Below, piece by piece: positions 13,707-16,532 of a stretch of DNA of 16,532 nucleotides; position 1 is the stretch's first letter, and each line of letters begins with the position of its first letter. The stretch spans positions 1-16,532 of the forward strand of contig DCJH01000052.1 of the NCBI GenBank assembly GCA_002317385.1, in the 5' to 3' direction. The notes beneath the pieces are model-generated. The model did not search any database and was not told the origin of the DNA. It worked only from the letters and a program-made list of their open reading frames with translations. The DNA is from Prevotella sp. UBA1705 (lineage in GTDB: Bacteria > Bacteroidota > Bacteroidia > Bacteroidales > Bacteroidaceae). A program made the position numbers and the translations under genes.

Positions 13707-14561
13707 ATGAGAAAAATTATCGTTTCTTTGGTGCTGCTAACACTCTTGCTTGTTACCCTAATACCGTCTGGTTGCACGAACAAGAAGCCTGAACCTATTG
13801 ACACGCTACAGACCGACTCTGTGATGGCCGACACATCGGTCGTCGATTCGGCTGAGAATGTGATAGCCGAAACACCTATGCCCAAGGCCGCCGACGAACT
13901 GTTCGACGATTTTGTGTTCAATTTTGCGGCCAATCGGAAGCTCCAGAAAAAGCGCATTGTGTTCCCGCTGCCGGTGTATCGCAATGGCAAACTGGAGAAG
14001 AAGATAGAGGAGGCGCATTGGAAGATGGAGCATTTCTTCATGCGCCAGGAGTATTACACGCTCATTTTCGACAACCACAAGCAGAAGGAGGTGGTGAAAG
14101 ATACGACCATCGACCATGTGGTGGTGGAAAAGATATTCTTCAATCTGAAGACCGTGCAGCAGTTCCTCTTCAACCGCATCAACGGCGAGTGGAAGATGAC
14201 GTCTGTCAATTATAAGCCCATCTACCAGAACCGCAATGCCAGTTTCCTGAAGTTCTACGAGCGGTTTGCGGTCGACTCGGCGTTCCAGGTGCAGAGTATG
14301 GCCGACGAGGTGGAGTTTACCGCACCTGATCCGCAGGACGATTTTGCCACCATCAATGGCGTTATCGTGCCGCAGCAGTGGTCCGACTTCAAGCCCGGAC
14401 TCATTCCGAGTGGCGTGATCTATAACATATTGTATGGCCAGAAATACACAGAGTCCAACCGAAAGGTATTTGTGATTCGCGGCATTGCCAACGGACTGGA
14501 GATGGAAATGGACTTCAAACTGATGGGCGGGCACTGGAAACTGGTGAAATTCAACAGCTGA
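13707..14561 (+). CDS. DUF4348 family lipoprotein
   Basis: About 284 residues. A hydrophobic signal sequence (MRKIIVSLVLLTLLLVTLIP) runs to SGC, with Cys23 the probable lipidated residue; the -3 position is Pro, making the lipobox imperfect. A Thr/Asp/Ser/Val-rich linker (about 24-60) precedes the folded domain. The domain includes DELFDDFVFNFAANRKLQKK (about 63-82), FPLPVYRNGKL, FFNLKTVQQFLFNRINGEWK, FLKFYERFAVDS, and a C-terminal half ending in GGHWKLVKF. The pattern matches DUF4348, a Bacteroidales family without known function. The absence of an acidic run after Cys (TNKKPE) argues against surface export. I use ATG 13707 rather than the upstream in-frame TTG 13698. It is 36 nt before murB and probably co-transcribed with it; a cell-envelope role is a guess from that. 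Confidence 0.8.
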   Translation: MRKIIVSLVLLTLLLVTLIPSGCTNKKPEPIDTLQTDSVMADTSVVDSAENVIAETPMPKAADELFDDFVFNFAANRKLQKKRIVFPLPVYRNGKLEKKIEEAHWKMEHFFMRQEYYTLIFDNHKQKEVVKDTTIDHVVVEKIFFNLKTVQQFLFNRINGEWKMTSVNYKPIYQNRNASFLKFYERFAVDSAFQVQSMADEVEFTAPDPQDDFATINGVIVPQQWSDFKPGLIPSGVIYNILYGQKYTESNRKVFVIRGIANGLEMEMDFKLMGGHWKLVKFNS

Positions 14562-14597
14562 CGGCGCCGCGTCGCGAGGCAGATTGCAGATAGAAAC

Positions 14598-15677
14598 ATG
14601 AAACGATATACCCAATGTTCGTTGTTGCCCTACAACACTTTTGGCATAGACCAGAAGTGTGAGGAGCTGGTTGTGTATGAAAATGCGGCCGATGCTGTGG
14701 CGCTGGCCGCTGAGATCAGGGCAGCGGGGCCTGCGTCTCCGCTGCTCATCCTGGGCGGAGGCAGCAACCTCCTGCTCACCCGCGATCTCGAAGGAAGGGT
14801 GGTGACGGCCGAGAAACGATTTGAAGTGTCGGCGCGAGAGACGCCGGGCGACGACCGGTCGGTGGAGTTACGCTGCTGGGCAGGCACCTGCTTCGACGAG
14901 GTGGTGGCCTATGCCGTGGAACAGGGCTATCACGGACTGGAGAACCTGAGTCTCATTCCGGGTGAATGCGGAGCGTCGGCGGTGCAGAATATCGGGGCCT
15001 ACGGCGTTGAGGCCAAGGATTTCATTACCGAGATAGAGGCCGTGAGTCTGGCCACCGGCGAGGTGGTGAGGATTCCTGCCAGTGAGTGCAGGTATGGCTA
15101 CAGACAGAGCCGGTTCAAGCAGGAGTGGCGCGACCAGTACCTGATACTCTATGTAACCTATCGGCTTTCGCGCGAGTTCCGCCCGCATCTCGATTATGGA
15201 AACATCCGCAAGGTGCTCGAAGAGAAGCAGATTCCCGTAGGGCAGCTCACGGCAAAGCAGCTCCGCGAGGCCATCATCGAGATTCGTGAGGCCAAGCTCC
15301 CCAACCCCGAGGAGATAGGCAATGCGGGCAGTTTCTTCATGAACCCGATGGTAGACCGTGCCACGCTCGAGCGATTGAAGGAGCGATTTCCCGATATCCG
15401 CTATTTCGAAGTGGGCGAACCAGGCGTGGGGCAGGGTAGTGCCGCATTGTCGCAAGATACGATAAGATATAAGATTCCAGCCGGATGGATGATTGACCAG
15501 TGCGGCTGGAAAGGCCGTTCGCTGGGACGGGCAGGCGTCTATGAGAAGCAGGCGCTCGTGCTGGTGAACTGCGGAGGAGCCACAGGGGCTGAGATCGTGA
15601 GGCTGATGAAGCAGATTCAGGCCGACGTCTTCGCCCGATTTGGATTGGAGATTCATCCCGAGGTAAATATAAGATAA
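14598..15677 (+). CDS. murB: UDP-N-acetylenolpyruvoylglucosamine reductase
   Basis: A 359-residue cytoplasmic flavoenzyme that uses NADPH to reduce UDP-GlcNAc-enolpyruvate to UDP-MurNAc in peptidoglycan synthesis. Visible signatures: PYNTFGID at the N-terminus (11-18), FAD-binding LLILGGGSNLLLT (49-61), and PGECGASAVQNIGAYGVE (121-138). The long type I loop carries CRYGYRQSRFK (164-174). GNAGSFFMNP (241-250) contains catalytic Ser245, and HPEVNI at the C-terminus contains Glu355. The length and retained Tyr loop place it with the Escherichia coli-like type I MurB group. It starts at ATG 14598 and is followed after 5 nt by the MBL hydrolase gene. Confidence 0.97.
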   Translation: MKRYTQCSLLPYNTFGIDQKCEELVVYENAADAVALAAEIRAAGPASPLLILGGGSNLLLTRDLEGRVVTAEKRFEVSARETPGDDRSVELRCWAGTCFDEVVAYAVEQGYHGLENLSLIPGECGASAVQNIGAYGVEAKDFITEIEAVSLATGEVVRIPASECRYGYRQSRFKQEWRDQYLILYVTYRLSREFRPHLDYGNIRKVLEEKQIPVGQLTAKQLREAIIEIREAKLPNPEEIGNAGSFFMNPMVDRATLERLKERFPDIRYFEVGEPGVGQGSAALSQDTIRYKIPAGWMIDQCGWKGRSLGRAGVYEKQALVLVNCGGATGAEIVRLMKQIQADVFARFGLEIHPEVNIR

Positions 15678-15682
15678 TTCCC

Positions 15683-16444
15683 TTGAAACTGAGATTTTTA
15701 GGAACCGGCACCTCAAATGGTGTGCCGGTGATAGGTTGCGACTGTGAGGTTTGCCGTAGCGCAGACCCCCGCGACAGGCGTATGCGCAGTGCGGTGATGG
15801 TCGAGTCTGACGAGTCGCGGGTGCTGGTAGACTGTGGCCCCGACATTCGCTCGCAGCTGCTGCAGGTGCCTTTCCGCAAGATTGATGCAGTGATGCTCAC
15901 GCATGAGCACTATGATCATGCGGGCGGACTCGACGATTTGCGCCCCTATTGCAGGTTTGGCGATATCGATATCTATGCCAACAGCACCACGGTGAAGGCT
16001 GTGCGCCACAATTTCCCCTATTGTTTTGCTGAGCATCTCTACCCCGGAGTGCCCAAACTGAATCTGCACACCATTAGGAAACATCGGCCCATGCAGGTGG
16101 GCGACATCCCTGTGATGCCCATTGGTGTGATGCACGACAGTCTCCCCATCTTGGGATATCGGTTTGGTCGATTGGCCTATATCACCGATATGAAAACCAT
16201 CGACGAGGAGGAATATGATTATTTGGAGGGCTTGGATATCCTTGTTGTCAACGCGCTCAGGTGGGAAACTCCGCATCATAGTCACCTCATTATTCCCGAA
16301 GCGATAGATTTTGCGCGCCGCGTGGGTGCCCGCCAAACCTATTTCACCCATCTCACGCATAAGATTGGTTTGCACGAGGAGGCCGGTAGACGTCTGCCCG
16401 AAGGCTTCCGGTTTGCCTACGACGGACTGGAATTAGACTTCTGA
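15683..16444 (+). CDS. MBL-fold metal-dependent hydrolase, PhnP-like
   Basis: A 253-residue cytoplasmic protein of the metallo-beta-lactamase fold. The N-terminus MKLRFLGTGTSNGVPVIGCD is characteristic. GCDCEVC (18-24) is the structural zinc-type cysteine site seen in PhnP-like proteins. The main metal motif is THEHYDHAGG (73-82), with further ligands likely at MHD (150-152), TDM (168-170) and THLTH (222-226). PhnP itself is a phosphoribosyl cyclic phosphodiesterase of phosphonate metabolism; no phn genes are nearby, so the substrate is unknown. The start is TTG at 15683: no in-frame ATG would keep the conserved FLGTGTS region, and this start leaves 5 nt after the murB stop, implying coupling. 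It is the last gene of the cluster. Confidence 0.85.
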   Translation: MKLRFLGTGTSNGVPVIGCDCEVCRSADPRDRRMRSAVMVESDESRVLVDCGPDIRSQLLQVPFRKIDAVMLTHEHYDHAGGLDDLRPYCRFGDIDIYANSTTVKAVRHNFPYCFAEHLYPGVPKLNLHTIRKHRPMQVGDIPVMPIGVMHDSLPILGYRFGRLAYITDMKTIDEEEYDYLEGLDILVVNALRWETPHHSHLIIPEAIDFARRVGARQTYFTHLTHKIGLHEEAGRRLPEGFRFAYDGLELDF

Positions 16445-16485
16445 AAAATGGAGTGGGTTGTTCGGTTAACTTGACGTACGGACAC

Positions 16486-16510
16486 AAAAAAAGGAGTACC
16501 GCCGTACTCC
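16486..16510 (-). terminator. Leftward terminator for a gene beyond the right edge
   Basis: On the minus strand GGAGTAC-GGCG-GTACTCC is followed by TTTTTTT. The plus-strand side has no T-run (AACCTTGTTAACC), so it works best for a minus-strand gene entering from outside the window, convergent with the MBL hydrolase gene. GGTTAAC (16464-16470) and GTTAACC (16517-16523) flank it as an outer inverted repeat. Confidence 0.82.
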
Positions 16511-16532
16511 AACCTTGTTAACCTTAAATCTA

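Noticed and set aside
16486..16510. Terminator of the MBL hydrolase gene on the plus strand
   Set aside because: The hairpin is followed by AACCTTG on plus, with the T-run only on the minus strand.
1..16532. Mobile element, defence system, tRNA or rRNA genes
   Set aside because: No transposase, integrase, toxin-antitoxin, restriction or other defence proteins, and no cloverleaf or rRNA-like sequence were recognised by reading.

Overview
The window looks like a chromosomal segment from a member of the Bacteroidota, most likely Bacteroidales and probably the Prevotella group. Evidence: -7 boxes of the form TAnnTTTG, little Shine-Dalgarno signal, Bacteroidales families (DUF4492, DUF4348, HU-HIG-type DNA-binding protein, BtuG-like surface lipoprotein), and a lipoprotein with the Bacteroidota surface-export signature. 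The assignment comes from these features only; no database search was possible.

Layout, left to right. (1) Positions 1-2036 are repeat-rich and gene-poor: a 69-bp tandem repeat, a GC-rich potentially structured leader, an HU-family protein (+), an 86-bp direct repeat, a TTTTGAA heptamer run, a small two-helix membrane protein (+), and five ~100-bp tandem units that can each fold into a long hairpin. (2) Positions 2037-8537 are a minus-strand cobalamin (B12) uptake operon: promoter, cobalamin riboswitch, btuB-type TonB receptor, BtuG-like surface lipoprotein, BtuF-like binding lipoprotein, BtuC-like permease, PduO-type ATP:cob(I)alamin adenosyltransferase, and a DUF1801 protein. The transporter ATPase (BtuD) is absent. 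(3) Positions 8607-11717 are a minus-strand cytochrome bd operon (DUF4492, cydA, cydB) with its own promoter and a strong terminator. (4) Positions 11718-12470 hold no convincing gene but contain a 22-bp tandem repeat next to a 17-bp palindrome. (5) pheS (minus) is followed by two hairpins, one of them a good terminator. (6) Diverging from pheS is a plus-strand cluster: DUF4348 lipoprotein, murB, and a PhnP-like MBL-fold hydrolase. (7) At the right edge is a terminator pointing left, presumably for a minus-strand gene outside the window.

How the genes work together: surface BtuG and outer-membrane BtuB would capture and import corrinoid, BtuF and BtuC would carry it to and across the inner membrane (with an ATPase from elsewhere), and the adenosyltransferase would convert it to adenosylcobalamin. 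That product is the likely ligand of the riboswitch at the head of the operon. The bd oxidase operon fits a microaerobic or oxygen-scavenging anaerobe. I found no defence island, integrase, transposase, CRISPR array, tRNA or rRNA. The parts least explained by known families are the repeat structures in region 1, the missing btuD, and the 22-bp repeat block upstream of the cyd promoter.
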